64,000 nt of DNA, taken from positions 116,853 through 180,852 of the forward strand of contig JAOASG010000071.1 of the NCBI GenBank assembly GCA_025210235.1, given 5' to 3'. The position numbers and the translations under genes are program-made. Shown piece by piece: positions 43,990-53,369 of the stretch (positions within the stretch are counted from its first letter, which is position 1; each line of letters starts with the position of its first letter). Origin of the DNA: Vallitalea sp. GTDB taxonomy: Bacteria > Bacillota > Clostridia > Lachnospirales > Vallitaleaceae. Under the pieces are notes generated by a model. That model searched no databases. It worked only from the letters and a program-made list of their open reading frames with translations, and was not told the origin of the DNA.

Positions 43990-44565
43990 ATGAAAAGTAA
44001 ACATCTAAAAGGGGAACATGGATATATATATTCACAAAAAAGACGATATTTATTAGCTTCCATAATAGGACTTTTAATTATTATACCAATGTATTTAATT
44101 GATAGATTTGTTCTTTTAGAAGGAAATGTATTATTATTAATTACTGTCTTATTGGTTTTACCATTAACTCAATTTATTGTAAAATTTATAGTATACTTGC
44201 CTTTTAAAGAATGTAACAAAGAGGTTTATACTAAATTTGAGAAATTAAGTGACAGTTTAGTTTGTTTATCTAGCCTTGTAATGGTGAGAGGTAAAAAAAC
44301 ATTATTCTATCAACTAGCAATAGTGAGTGGTAAAGAAATTACTTTATTAATTGATGAGAAGAAATCACGTAAAGAAATGATGGAGTACAAAGAATTAGTG
44401 GAAAAATTAATTAGACCAAAAGGCTATTCTACTAAAGTAAGAATATTTAATAGTGAAAAAGAAATGTATTCTTATATAAATAACGATTTATCAATATTAC
44501 TTAATAATGTAAATCCGTCTGATCAAGTAGAATTAGCAAATATATTATTAGATAACGCGATTTAA
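43990..44565 (+). CDS. Membrane protein of unknown function
   Basis: Not recognised. 191 residues: basic start, two hydrophobic helices (about residues 22-42 and 47-70), then a soluble mixed helix/strand domain with SDSLVCLSSLVMVRGKKTLF and a C-terminal ELANILLDN. GAAAGGA is the ribosome site. The family-1 repeat immediately upstream and the family-2 repeat just downstream flank this gene on both sides. Confidence 0.65.
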   Translation: MKSKHLKGEHGYIYSQKRRYLLASIIGLLIIIPMYLIDRFVLLEGNVLLLITVLLVLPLTQFIVKFIVYLPFKECNKEVYTKFEKLSDSLVCLSSLVMVRGKKTLFYQLAIVSGKEITLLIDEKKSRKEMMEYKELVEKLIRPKGYSTKVRIFNSEKEMYSYINNDLSILLNNVNPSDQVELANILLDNAI

Positions 44566-44589
44566 ACATGTTCATATTGTAAAGTTTCC

Positions 44590-44698
44590 GCGGTATGGTA
44601 TATGATAATATTCCGTCAGCAGATTAAACGTCCATGTTTAAACAGCTGAACTCGCCGTCCATGGCTCGTTGCTCCATATTACCATATACCATATCCGC
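44590..44698. repeat. Family-2 palindromic element, intact copy
   Basis: 109 bp. Left end 44590-44611 (GCGGTATGGTATATGATAAT) is the inverse of the right end (44676-44698), with two small differences. The inner part holds CCGTCAGCAGATTAAACGTC and CATGGCTCGTTGCTCC, matching the interrupted copy at 32361-32590. It follows the preceding gene by 24 nt. No ORF. Confidence 0.85.
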
Positions 44699-44796
44699 TA
44701 GGCTCATTGATTTTTTAGAGCGGTAAAATCATGAAATTATAAAGATGTGTAGGTTATTAATCAAATATATACAATTTGTGAGGAATGTTAATTTTT

Positions 44797-45792
44797 ATGA
44801 TAGAAATAATTATTTCAAAAGATGAATATAATCAAAGAGTCGATAAATTTCTTTTAAAGTATTTTAACAATGCTTCAAAAAGTTTTATCTATAAAATGCT
44901 TAGAAAAAAAAGAATTAAACTTAATAAAAAAAGAATAAATGGAAATGAGATATTAAAAGAAAAAGATATATTGCAAATATATATGGCAGAGGAAACAATA
45001 GAGAAATTTAGTAACACAATTTATAAATCATTAGATATTCTCATAACATTTAGAGTTATTTATGAAGATGATAACGTTCTAATATGTAATAAGCCTGTAG
45101 CATTATTATCACAACCAGATAATAGTGGAAATATATCTTTGGTAGATGAAGTAATTAGTTATTTAGTTAAAAAAGGAGAATATAATCCAGAGCTTACAAA
45201 AGGTTTTAGACCTGGAATATGTAATAGACTTGATAGAAATACTAGTGGGATAGTAATTGCTGGGAAAAATATTCAAGCTTTACAACATTTAAACAATATT
45301 ATATCAAACCATAACTTAGATAAACATTATATGTGTATTGTTAAAGGGAAAATATCTAGTAAAAATACCATAGAAGGGTATCTTTCTAAAGATTCTACAA
45401 ATAATAAAGTAACAATTAATTCTAACAAAAATATAGGAAGTTATATTAAAACTATTTATAATCCTATTGAGATAGGAAAAGACATTACATTATTAGATGT
45501 TCAAATTATTACAGGAAAATCACATCAAATACGAGCACATTTGGCTAGTATTGGGCATCCTATTATAGGTGATTATAAATATGGTGATAAAAAATTAAAT
45601 GATGAATATAAAAATAAATTTAATTTAAAATATCAATTACTTCATGCATATAGGGTGAAGTTTAATATTAAAGATGGAATACTAAAGTATTTAGATAATA
45701 AAGAGTTTGTATCACATTTAGATGGTAAGTTCCAGAAAATCGTGGAAGTGAATTTTAATGAATATAAAGGAAGTTCTAAAAAATTACAGTAA
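44797..45792 (+). CDS. RluA-family pseudouridine synthase
   Basis: Converts uridine to pseudouridine in rRNA or tRNA. 331 residues: S4 RNA-binding domain at the N-terminus (NQRVDKFLLKYFNNASKSF, about residues 10-30), then the synthase domain with the catalytic Asp in NRLDRNTSGIVIAGK, and the KSHQIRAHLASIGHPIIGD segment. The usual HRLD is NRLD here. ATG 44797 is chosen over 44785, which directly abuts GAGGA. RluC/RluD subtype not separable. The next gene overlaps it. Confidence 0.9.
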   Translation: MIEIIISKDEYNQRVDKFLLKYFNNASKSFIYKMLRKKRIKLNKKRINGNEILKEKDILQIYMAEETIEKFSNTIYKSLDILITFRVIYEDDNVLICNKPVALLSQPDNSGNISLVDEVISYLVKKGEYNPELTKGFRPGICNRLDRNTSGIVIAGKNIQALQHLNNIISNHNLDKHYMCIVKGKISSKNTIEGYLSKDSTNNKVTINSNKNIGSYIKTIYNPIEIGKDITLLDVQIITGKSHQIRAHLASIGHPIIGDYKYGDKKLNDEYKNKFNLKYQLLHAYRVKFNIKDGILKYLDNKEFVSHLDGKFQKIVEVNFNEYKGSSKKLQ

Positions 45793-46855
45793 AGAGATAG
45801 ATATAGATGATATTGGGTTTTGCTCAGCAAAACCTTTTTATGAAATTAAAGATATATTGAATAAACGAGATAAAAGTAATTATATGTGTAATCTTGAATC
45901 AAAAGACTATGAAAAGAAAATATATCCTGATTTAACATTAGAAAATGCAAAGTCTTTTATAGTTATTTTGGAAGCATATAATAATAATCCTAAAAAAACT
46001 AATACTGATAGTTTAAAAGGTAATATTAGTATGGCGGCTGTATCAAAAGATTATCATACAATCATTATGGACAAACTTAAAAAGTTAGAAGAGCATTTAC
46101 ATTCATTAGCACATTGTAATACAAAAATATTTGTAGATATTAGCCCGTTTTCGGATAGAGCTATAGCCAAACGAGCAGGACTTGGATTTATAGGTAAAAA
46201 TTCAATGTTGATTAGTGAGAAATTTGGTTCAAGAGTTTTTATAGGGTATGTTTTAACAGACTACTATATTAAACCCGATGAAGTTAAAATATTTAATGGA
46301 TGTGGAAGTTGTAATAACTGTGTAAGGTCTTGCCCAGCAGGTGCAATTATTGGTAATAATGAAATAAACTGTAACATATGTATCTCATATTTAACTCAAC
46401 ATAAGGGACAAATTGATAATGAACTCAAAAAGAAAATGGGACAACAAATATATGGATGCGATGTCTGTCAAAAAGTATGTCCTTATAATAAAGTAATAAA
46501 CAAAGATTTAACAAATGTTATTGATCCTTATCCAAATATCAATGATTTATTATCTATAACTAATAAAGAATTTAAAGAAACCTATGGTATATCTTCATCA
46601 GGATGGAGAGGTAAAAAAATATTACAAAGAAATGCAATTATTGCTTTAGGTAATACTAACGATAAAGAAGCTTTAATTATATTAGAAAAATATATACACG
46701 ATATAAGAGTAGATGTAAGGCATGAAGTAATAGATTCAGTAGTAAGGCTTTCTTTTTATGAAGGGATTGAATTATTAGAAAAAATGAGAGAAAAAGAAAT
46801 TGATTATAATTTAACCCAGGAAATAGACAAAGCAATATTAAGGTTAAAAAACTAA
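45758..46855 (+). CDS. queG: Epoxyqueuosine reductase
   Basis: QueG reduces epoxyqueuosine to queuosine in tRNA, using cobalamin and two [4Fe-4S] clusters. 365 residues: DDIGFCSAKPFYEI start, RAIAKRAGLGFIGKNSML, the first cluster motif CGSCNNCVRSCPAGAI (near residue 186), the second CDVCQKVCPYN (near residue 238), and a HEAT-like C-terminus. Its ATG lies 35 nt inside the pseudouridine synthase gene, so both tRNA/rRNA modification genes are coupled. Confidence 0.92.
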   Translation: MNIKEVLKNYSKEIDIDDIGFCSAKPFYEIKDILNKRDKSNYMCNLESKDYEKKIYPDLTLENAKSFIVILEAYNNNPKKTNTDSLKGNISMAAVSKDYHTIIMDKLKKLEEHLHSLAHCNTKIFVDISPFSDRAIAKRAGLGFIGKNSMLISEKFGSRVFIGYVLTDYYIKPDEVKIFNGCGSCNNCVRSCPAGAIIGNNEINCNICISYLTQHKGQIDNELKKKMGQQIYGCDVCQKVCPYNKVINKDLTNVIDPYPNINDLLSITNKEFKETYGISSSGWRGKKILQRNAIIALGNTNDKEALIILEKYIHDIRVDVRHEVIDSVVRLSFYEGIELLEKMREKEIDYNLTQEIDKAILRLKN

Positions 46856-46894
46856 TAGAAAAATGAGTAGTTAAATAACTTGTTTTGGTGACCT

Positions 46895-46923
46895 GAATTA
46901 ACAGAATGTAGTTTTGTAATTAC
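46895..46923. repeat. Solo right end of family-1 element (fragment D)
   Basis: Matches 26 of 29 bases of the right end of copy A (9445-9473), including TAGTTTTGTAATTAC. The left end was not found nearby, so it is a remnant. Confidence 0.65.
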
Positions 46924-46956
46924 TAAATAGCAGTATATAGAAGGTGGATTTTTATA

Positions 46957-47487
46957 ATGGCATATTGGAATTCTAGAGGGTTAAGAGGTAATACTCTTGA
47001 AGAACTCATAAATTATACAAATACTAAATATAGAGAAAAAGGTTTAGCATTAATTCAAAAAATACCAACACCTATTAAACCGATTAAAATTGATGAAAAA
47101 AGTAGACATATTTCTTTAGCTTATTTTGAACAAAAAAGTACAGTTGATTATATTGGTGTTGTACAAGGTATTGCCGTTTGTTTTGATGCAAAAGAAACAA
47201 CAAAAGAAATACTACCTTTACAAAATATTCATGAACATCAAATAATGTTTATGAGGGATTTTGTGAAACAAGGTGGTATAGCATTTTTCTTAGTATATTT
47301 CTCAAAACACAACGAATACTTTTATTTACCTTACGAACAAATTAATGTTTATTGGGAAAATGCTAAAATAGGTGGAAGAAAATCAATACCATATAAAGAT
47401 ATGGACAGAAATTACATAATATCAAATAAAGATGGGGTTTATATTCATTACTTAGAACAAATAAAAAGATATGTGGAAAGCAATTAG
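46957..47487 (+). CDS. recU: Holliday junction resolvase RecU
   Basis: RecU cuts four-way DNA junctions in Firmicute recombination. 176 residues with DYIGVVQGIAVCFDAKETTK (Asp and the Glu of the AKET motif), LQNIHEHQ, and GGIAFFLVYF. These are the catalytic positions of the family. Length is normal. The N-terminal stalk is short (MAYWNSRGLRGNTLEELIN). AAGGTGG ribosome site; own terminator. Confidence 0.92.
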   Translation: MAYWNSRGLRGNTLEELINYTNTKYREKGLALIQKIPTPIKPIKIDEKSRHISLAYFEQKSTVDYIGVVQGIAVCFDAKETTKEILPLQNIHEHQIMFMRDFVKQGGIAFFLVYFSKHNEYFYLPYEQINVYWENAKIGGRKSIPYKDMDRNYIISNKDGVYIHYLEQIKRYVESN

Positions 47488-47515
47488 ATTACTAAAATTA
47501 ATTCTGATTTAGGAC

Positions 47516-47547
47516 AAAAAGTATAGTGAAAAACTATACTTTTTTTA
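47516..47547 (+). terminator. Rho-independent terminator of recU
   Basis: AAAAAGTATAG (47516-47526) pairs with CTATACTTTTT (47534-47544), then T residues. Confidence 0.88.
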
Positions 47548-47694
47548 ATACAATAAGCTTTAGCTATTTTGTATTTACTAACTGTTTTAAACATACTGAC
47601 ATCGTTAACTTACTGATAAAGAAGATGAAACTATTATTTGCGAATAAAACTAAAGGGTAAACTTTATTATAACCTAGGAAAATTTAATTTTTTA

Positions 47695-47723
47695 TTGACA
47701 TTTGTAGTATAATATCATATAAT
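47695..47723 (+). promoter_or_regulatory. Promoter of the his operon (consensus)
   Basis: TTGACA (47695-47700), exactly 17 bp, TATAAT (47718-47723): both boxes match the vegetative consensus. The region 47548-47694 before it holds nothing recognisable. No T-box is seen between it and hisZ. Confidence 0.88.
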
Positions 47724-47814
47724 ATTACAATATTTATAATTTAATAAATTAGCACTCTACCATGATGAAGTGAAAATGCTTAAATTAACATACTAATTGA
47801 AAGGACTGAAATAC

Positions 47815-49080
47815 ATGATTGACCGTTTATTACATACACCTGAAGGTGTTAGAGATTTTAATATAAAAGAGACTTCTAAGAAAATAGAGTTACAAAATAG
47901 AATTAGTTCGGTGTTCCATAGATATGGTTTTAGAGACATTCAAACTCCTACATTTGAATATTTTGATGTGTTTAATCATAAAAGAGGTACAGTTGATATT
48001 AGAGAGATGTATAAGTTTTTTGATAGCGACGGTAATATATTGACTTTAAGACCTGATATAACACCTTCAATTGCTAGATATGTTTCTACATATTATAAAA
48101 ATGATAATGATCCTGTTAGAGTATGTTATATTGGAAATACTTTTAGAAATAGCAAAAGTTATCAAGGAAAATTAAGAGAATTTACTCAAGCAGGAGTAGA
48201 GTTAATAGGGATTAATAGTGAAGATATAGATGCAGAAATTATTGCTTTAATAATAAACAGTCTTAGTATAGCAGGACTTCAAGAGTTTCAAATTGATATA
48301 GGTCAAGCAGGATTTTTTAAAGGACTTGCAGAAGAAGCAGGACTTAATGAAGATGAAGAAGAAGAACTTAGGAAATTAGTAGATGAAAAAAACTTTATTG
48401 CTGTAGAAGAATTACTTACAAAATATAATATGACCGACGACTTAAAAGAAGTATTTTTAGACTTACCTAAGTTATTTGGTTCAGTAGAAGTTATAAATAA
48501 AGCAAGAAAATTAACGACTAATAAAAAAGCAATAGAATCATTAGATAGACTGGAAAAAGTATACGAAATACTTTGCGATTATGGAGTTGAGGAGTATGTT
48601 TCTTTTGATCTTGGATTAGTTAGCTATCTAAATTACTATACTGGAATTATATTTAGAGGTTATACTTATGGAACAGGGGTATCAATTGTTGATGGAGGAA
48701 GATATGACTCATTATTAAAACAATTTGGTAAAGATGTACCTGCTATAGGTTTTGCGATTGTTATAGATGAATTGATGTTAGCAATTGAAAGGCAGAAAAT
48801 TAATTTACCAGAATTTAATATTGATACATTGATTATATATAATGACAAAACAAGAAAACAAGCTATTTTATTATCTGAAGAGTTTAGATCTCAGGGTATG
48901 AATGTGCAAACAGGATTATTAGATAAAACACTAGAAGAAAATATTAATTATGGAAAAAAACATAGTATAGGTGGAATAATATCTTTAAATAATAAGGAAG
49001 ATGTTACATTAATTAATTTAGAAACTATGGATAAAAATGTTGTGACACTAAATGAACTACTAAATAGAGGTGAAAACTAA
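47815..49080 (+). CDS. hisZ: ATP phosphoribosyltransferase regulatory subunit
   Basis: HisZ is a HisRS-like regulatory partner needed by the short form of HisG for the first step of histidine synthesis. 421 residues resembling class II HisRS: GVRDFN near the start, RDIQTPTFEYFDVF, LRPDITPSIARYVST, GKLREFTQAGVELIG, and GIIFRGYTYGTGVSIVDGGRYD (split by eye). It lacks a complete anticodon domain. ATG 47815 follows AAAGGA by 9 nt; TTG 47797 does not. First gene of the operon. Confidence 0.94.
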   Translation: MIDRLLHTPEGVRDFNIKETSKKIELQNRISSVFHRYGFRDIQTPTFEYFDVFNHKRGTVDIREMYKFFDSDGNILTLRPDITPSIARYVSTYYKNDNDPVRVCYIGNTFRNSKSYQGKLREFTQAGVELIGINSEDIDAEIIALIINSLSIAGLQEFQIDIGQAGFFKGLAEEAGLNEDEEEELRKLVDEKNFIAVEELLTKYNMTDDLKEVFLDLPKLFGSVEVINKARKLTTNKKAIESLDRLEKVYEILCDYGVEEYVSFDLGLVSYLNYYTGIIFRGYTYGTGVSIVDGGRYDSLLKQFGKDVPAIGFAIVIDELMLAIERQKINLPEFNIDTLIIYNDKTRKQAILLSEEFRSQGMNVQTGLLDKTLEENINYGKKHSIGGIISLNNKEDVTLINLETMDKNVVTLNELLNRGEN

Positions 49081-49709
49081 TGAGATATCTTACGATTGCT
49101 TTAGCTAAAGGAAGACTTGCAAAAAAGACTATGAAATTATTAGAACAAATAGGTATTAATTGTGATGAAATGAAAAGTGATACTAGAAAGTTAATATTCA
49201 CAAATGAAGAGCTCAAGATAAGATTTTTTCTAGCAAAGGCTAGTGATGTTCCTACATATGTGGAATATGGTGCAGCAGATATTGGAGTTGTTGGGAAAGA
49301 CACTATATTAGAAGAAAAGAGAAATCTATATGAGGTTTTAGACCTTGGTTTTGGCAAATGTAAAATGATTGTTGCTGGACCTAGTGAAATGAAAGAAGTT
49401 TTAGATAAGGGTAGCTTTATAAGAGTAGCCACCAAATATCCAAATATAGCAAAAGATTATTTCTATAATAAAAAAAATCAAACTGTTGAAATTATTAAAT
49501 TAAACGGATCAATTGAATTAGCTCCTTTAGTGGGATTATCAGAGGTTATTGTAGATATTGTTGAAACTGGTACAACGTTAAAAGAAAATGGGCTAGTTAT
49601 ACTGGAAGAAATTTGTCCGTTATCAGCTAGAATGGTAGTCAATAGAGTTAGTATGAAGATGGAAAATGAAAGAATATCTAATATAATAAAAGGATTAAGG
49701 GACGTCTAG
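49080..49709 (+). CDS. hisG: ATP phosphoribosyltransferase, short form
   Basis: HisG condenses ATP and PRPP, the committed step. 209 residues, the length of the short form that needs HisZ, which is encoded just before. LTIALAKGRLAKKTM at the N-terminus, YVEYGAADIGVVGKDT, and IVDIVETGTTLKENGL (PRPP-binding) are seen. No C-terminal regulatory domain. Start overlaps the hisZ stop by one base. Confidence 0.95.
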   Translation: MRYLTIALAKGRLAKKTMKLLEQIGINCDEMKSDTRKLIFTNEELKIRFFLAKASDVPTYVEYGAADIGVVGKDTILEEKRNLYEVLDLGFGKCKMIVAGPSEMKEVLDKGSFIRVATKYPNIAKDYFYNKKNQTVEIIKLNGSIELAPLVGLSEVIVDIVETGTTLKENGLVILEEICPLSARMVVNRVSMKMENERISNIIKGLRDV

Positions 49710-49730
49710 TGTGAGAGGAGTATTAAATAT

Positions 49731-51026
49731 ATGAGATATATCAAGTATAGTGACTATTCAAAGAGTGAATTGAAAAATATATTATTTGATAGGACACCAA
49801 ATAATTACGATAAATATGATCAAATAGTAGGAAATATTATTGAAAATGTTAAGGAAAATGGAGACAAAGCAATTATTGAATATGGAGAAAAATTTGATAA
49901 TGTTTTATTAAACCAGAAATCTTTAAAGGTTACAGAAGAAGAGATAGAAGACGCCTATAGAGAAGTGGATGATGAATTAGTAGATATTATAAGAAAATCA
50001 AAAAAGCGAGTTAAGGATTATCATCAAAAGCAAAAGAAATACAGTTGGTTTGATAGTTGTAACTCAGGTAGCATAATGGGACAAAAGGTAACGCCAATAG
50101 AGAGAGTAGGGGTATATGTTCCAGGTGGAAAAGCTGTATATCCTTCATCAGTAATAATGAATGTAATGCCTGCTATAGTTGCTGAAGTAGAACAAATAAC
50201 AATGGTAACACCACCAAATCAAGATGGTAGAGTAAATCCTCTTACATTAGTAGCAGCTAATGAATGTGGCGTTAATGAAATATATAAGGTTGGAGGAGCA
50301 CAAGCAATAGCTGCTTTAGCTTTTGGTACAGAGACTATAAAAAAAGTTTATAAAATAGTAGGTCCTGGTAATATATTTGTAGCTCTTGCAAAAAAAGCAG
50401 TCTATGGACATGTAAGTATTGATTCTATTGCAGGTCCAAGTGAAGTATTAGTAATTGCAGATGAAAGTTCTAATCCTAAATATGTTGCAGCTGATTTATT
50501 ATCACAAGCAGAACATGACGAATTAGCCTCAGCTATATTAGTTACAAATAGCGAAGATATAGGTAAACAGGTTGAACAAGAAATAATTAGGCAAACAAGT
50601 TATTTAAGTAGAAAACAAATTATTCAAAAATCTCTTGATGATTTTGGAGCTATTGTAGTCGTAGATACAATTGATGAAGCTGTAGAGTTAAGTAACGAAA
50701 TAGCACCTGAACATCTTGAGATATGTACAAAAGAACCTTTTATGATACTTCCAAAAATTAAAAATGCAGGAGCTATTTTTTTAGGGAATTATAGTCCAGA
50801 ACCTTTAGGTGATTATATGGCAGGGCCTAATCATGTTCTACCTACTAATGGTACTGCTAAGTTTTTTTCGCCACTTAGTGTCGATGATTTTATTAAAAAA
50901 TCTAGCATTATTTCTTTTAGCAAAGATGCTTTAGAAGAATTACAACATGATATAATAAAATTTGCTAATGCAGAAAAATTGACTGCACATGCAAATTCAA
51001 TAAAGGTGAGATGTGAAGATGATTAA
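49731..51026 (+). CDS. hisD: Histidinol dehydrogenase
   Basis: HisD oxidises histidinol to histidine in two NAD steps; zinc enzyme. 431 residues with PIERVGVYVPGGKAVYPSSV, VGGAQAIAALAFGT, KIVGPGNIFVALAKK, SIAGPSEVLVIAD, QAEHDELASAIL and GDYMAGPNHVLPTNGTA. The Gln/His/Asp/His zinc set is therefore present. GAGAGGAG ribosome site. Overlaps hisC. Confidence 0.95.
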   Translation: MRYIKYSDYSKSELKNILFDRTPNNYDKYDQIVGNIIENVKENGDKAIIEYGEKFDNVLLNQKSLKVTEEEIEDAYREVDDELVDIIRKSKKRVKDYHQKQKKYSWFDSCNSGSIMGQKVTPIERVGVYVPGGKAVYPSSVIMNVMPAIVAEVEQITMVTPPNQDGRVNPLTLVAANECGVNEIYKVGGAQAIAALAFGTETIKKVYKIVGPGNIFVALAKKAVYGHVSIDSIAGPSEVLVIADESSNPKYVAADLLSQAEHDELASAILVTNSEDIGKQVEQEIIRQTSYLSRKQIIQKSLDDFGAIVVVDTIDEAVELSNEIAPEHLEICTKEPFMILPKIKNAGAIFLGNYSPEPLGDYMAGPNHVLPTNGTAKFFSPLSVDDFIKKSSIISFSKDALEELQHDIIKFANAEKLTAHANSIKVRCEDD

Positions 51027-52077
51027 TAATTATATTAGAAAAGATCTAAAAGATTTTACACCATATCATGCGCAAATAAAGGATTATGATATTAAAATAG
51101 ATGCTAATGAAAATCCATATGAACATAATAAAGAAATTATTATTAAAGTTAATAGATGGCTTGAAGATTGTAATAATATTAGGAGATATCCAGATACAGA
51201 TTGTACCGATTTAAGAAATGCGATTGCTAAGTATTGGAATGTAGAAAGAGATAATGTGGTATGTGGAGTTGGTTCTGATCAATTAATAGATAGTATTTTA
51301 AAAGTTTTTTTAGAACCAGGAGATAAAGTCCTTATGCCAACGCCTTCTTTTAGTATGTATAAATTATCAACTAAATTAAATAGAGGGATTCCTATAGAGT
51401 TTTCTTTAGAGGATGATTTTTCATATAATGTTGAGAAAATAATAAGTTTATACAGAAAAGAAAAACCTAAATGTTTATTTATATGTACACCAAATAATCC
51501 AACAGGTAACACTATATCAATAGAAAATATGGAAAAGCTTTTAGAAGAAATAGAATGTCCGGTTGTTATAGATGAAGCTTATAGTGAATTTATTGACGAA
51601 TCAATGATTGACAAAACTTATAAATACAATAATATTATTGTTTTAAAGACTTTTTCAAAAGCTTATGGGTTAGCGGGTTTAAGGGTTGGTTATGGAATTG
51701 CTAGTAAAGATATGATAGATGCTATTAATATAGTTATTCCACCATATCATCTCAATTCTCTATCTCAATTTATAGCAAAAACAGTGATTGAAAATACTAA
51801 TGAATATAATAACAAGATAGAGGAAATTAATAGTAATAGAGAATGGCTTTTTAATAATTTAAAAAGTATTAATTATGTAGAAAAAGTATATCCTTCACAA
51901 GCCAATTTTTTATTAATTAAAGTATCTAGTTATACCATAGCTAAAAAATTAGAAAATGAAAAGATTTTAGTTAGAGGTTATGGCGATGCAGGTGAATTAG
52001 CAAATTGTATTAGAATTACAATTGGTACAAAAGAAGAAAATGAAAAATTGATTGATGTGATGAAGGGATTGATATAA
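51019..52077 (+). CDS. hisC: Histidinol-phosphate aminotransferase
   Basis: HisC is a PLP enzyme that transaminates imidazole acetol phosphate. 352 residues: DANENPYEHN, GVGSDQLIDSILKVFLEPG, CTPNNPTGNT, DEAYSEFID and the PLP-Lys motif LKTFSKAYGLAGLRVGYG. ATG 51019 is taken with AAAGGTGAG 9 nt upstream; GTG 51013 would be too close. Starts before the hisD stop. Confidence 0.95.
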   Translation: MINNYIRKDLKDFTPYHAQIKDYDIKIDANENPYEHNKEIIIKVNRWLEDCNNIRRYPDTDCTDLRNAIAKYWNVERDNVVCGVGSDQLIDSILKVFLEPGDKVLMPTPSFSMYKLSTKLNRGIPIEFSLEDDFSYNVEKIISLYRKEKPKCLFICTPNNPTGNTISIENMEKLLEEIECPVVIDEAYSEFIDESMIDKTYKYNNIIVLKTFSKAYGLAGLRVGYGIASKDMIDAINIVIPPYHLNSLSQFIAKTVIENTNEYNNKIEEINSNREWLFNNLKSINYVEKVYPSQANFLLIKVSSYTIAKKLENEKILVRGYGDAGELANCIRITIGTKEENEKLIDVMKGLI

Positions 52078-52664
52078 TGGATAGAAGTAGTGAAATAAAG
52101 AGAAAAACTAAGGAAACAGATATTAGTATGTTATATAATATAGATGGAGTTGGAAATTATAACATACATACTGGGATTGGATTTTTTGACCATATGATGA
52201 CACATATTGCAAAACATGGTTTTTTTGATATTAACCTTAAATGTTTAGGAGATTTAGAAGTTGATTGTCACCATACTATAGAAGATATAGGTATTGTTTT
52301 TGGAAAATGCATAAAGGAAGCAGTAGGGAATAAAAGTGGTATAAAAAGATATGGTTCAACAATTATACCAATGGATGAAACGCTAATACTATGTGCTTTG
52401 GATTTATCTGGAAGACCTTATTTGAATTTTGATGTTAACTTAACAACTAATAGAATAGGTACTATGGATACTGAAATGGTAGAAGAGTTTTTTAGAGCAG
52501 TGGCAATGAATGCTGAAATGAATCTTCATATTAAGCAGTTAGAAGGAAAAAACAATCATCACATTGTTGAAGGTATATTTAAAGCGTTTGGCAAAGCACT
52601 TGATGAAGCAACACTTATTGATCCTAGAATTAAAGGTACACTCAGTACTAAAGGGGTATTATAA
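52077..52664 (+). CDS. hisB: Imidazoleglycerol-phosphate dehydratase
   Basis: HisB removes water from IGP; manganese enzyme. 195 residues, single-function form without the phosphatase domain. Motifs HTGIGFFDHMMTHIAKHG, DCHHTIEDIGIVFG and NNHHIVEGIFKAFGKAL hold the metal-binding His/Glu residues. ATG overlaps the hisC stop (TAATG). Confidence 0.96.
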   Translation: MDRSSEIKRKTKETDISMLYNIDGVGNYNIHTGIGFFDHMMTHIAKHGFFDINLKCLGDLEVDCHHTIEDIGIVFGKCIKEAVGNKSGIKRYGSTIIPMDETLILCALDLSGRPYLNFDVNLTTNRIGTMDTEMVEEFFRAVAMNAEMNLHIKQLEGKNNHHIVEGIFKAFGKALDEATLIDPRIKGTLSTKGVL

Positions 52665-52679
52665 GAAAGGGTGAATGAT

Positions 52680-53279
52680 ATGAAAGTTGGGATTATTGAT
52701 TATGGAATGGGCAATTTAGGTAGTATATCCAATGCGCTTTCATACATTGGGGTAGATTGGTTTATTTCATCTGATATACAGGAATTAGAAGAAGCAGATA
52801 AACTAATATTACCAGGTGTAGGTGCTTTTAAAGATGCAATTAATCTTATCAAAGAAAAAAACATAGATGAGCTAATACATTATAGTGTAAATAAAGGCAA
52901 GTCACTACTTGGTATTTGCTTAGGAATGCAACTTTTATTTGATTCATCTTCTGAATATGGATATCATAAAGGGTTAGGGATATTACAAGGAGATATTGTG
53001 AAGTTTGACACTGATTTGAAAATTCCTCATATGGGATGGAACAAACTTAATATTGTTAAAAAAGAACCTTTATTTGAAAATTTACCTAATGATATTCATG
53101 TATATTTTGTTCACTCATATCATTTAGAAACAAATGAAGATATAATATGTGCAACTACTAACTATGGAAAAGAAATCCAAATAGCAGCTCAAAAAGATAA
53201 TGTATTTGCATTGCAATTTCATCCAGAAAAAAGTGGTGTTATTGGGTTAAGAATATTGAAGAATTTTATTTCTATTTAA
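52680..53279 (+). CDS. hisH: Imidazole glycerol phosphate synthase, glutaminase subunit
   Basis: HisH supplies ammonia to HisF. 199 residues, class I glutamine amidotransferase: VGIIDYGMGNLGSI, ILPGVGAF, nucleophile Cys in LLGICLGMQLLF (residue ~80), and the catalytic His-x-Glu in LQFHPEKSG. ATG 52680 follows AAAGGG by 7 nt; the in-frame GTG 52671 overlaps that site. Confidence 0.95.
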   Translation: MKVGIIDYGMGNLGSISNALSYIGVDWFISSDIQELEEADKLILPGVGAFKDAINLIKEKNIDELIHYSVNKGKSLLGICLGMQLLFDSSSEYGYHKGLGILQGDIVKFDTDLKIPHMGWNKLNIVKKEPLFENLPNDIHVYFVHSYHLETNEDIICATTNYGKEIQIAAQKDNVFALQFHPEKSGVIGLRILKNFISI

Positions 53280-53369
53280 ATATAACCAACAATCTAGATA
53301 ATAATCTAAGAAATATATTATTTTAAAATAAGCCAACGACTTAAGAAGATGTTAATGGAGGGAATTAAT

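Noticed and set aside
47541..47580. TTTAATACAATA resemblance to the family-1 core after recU
   Set aside because: Only about 12 bases match, in AT-rich DNA beside a terminator; no ends or second arm found.
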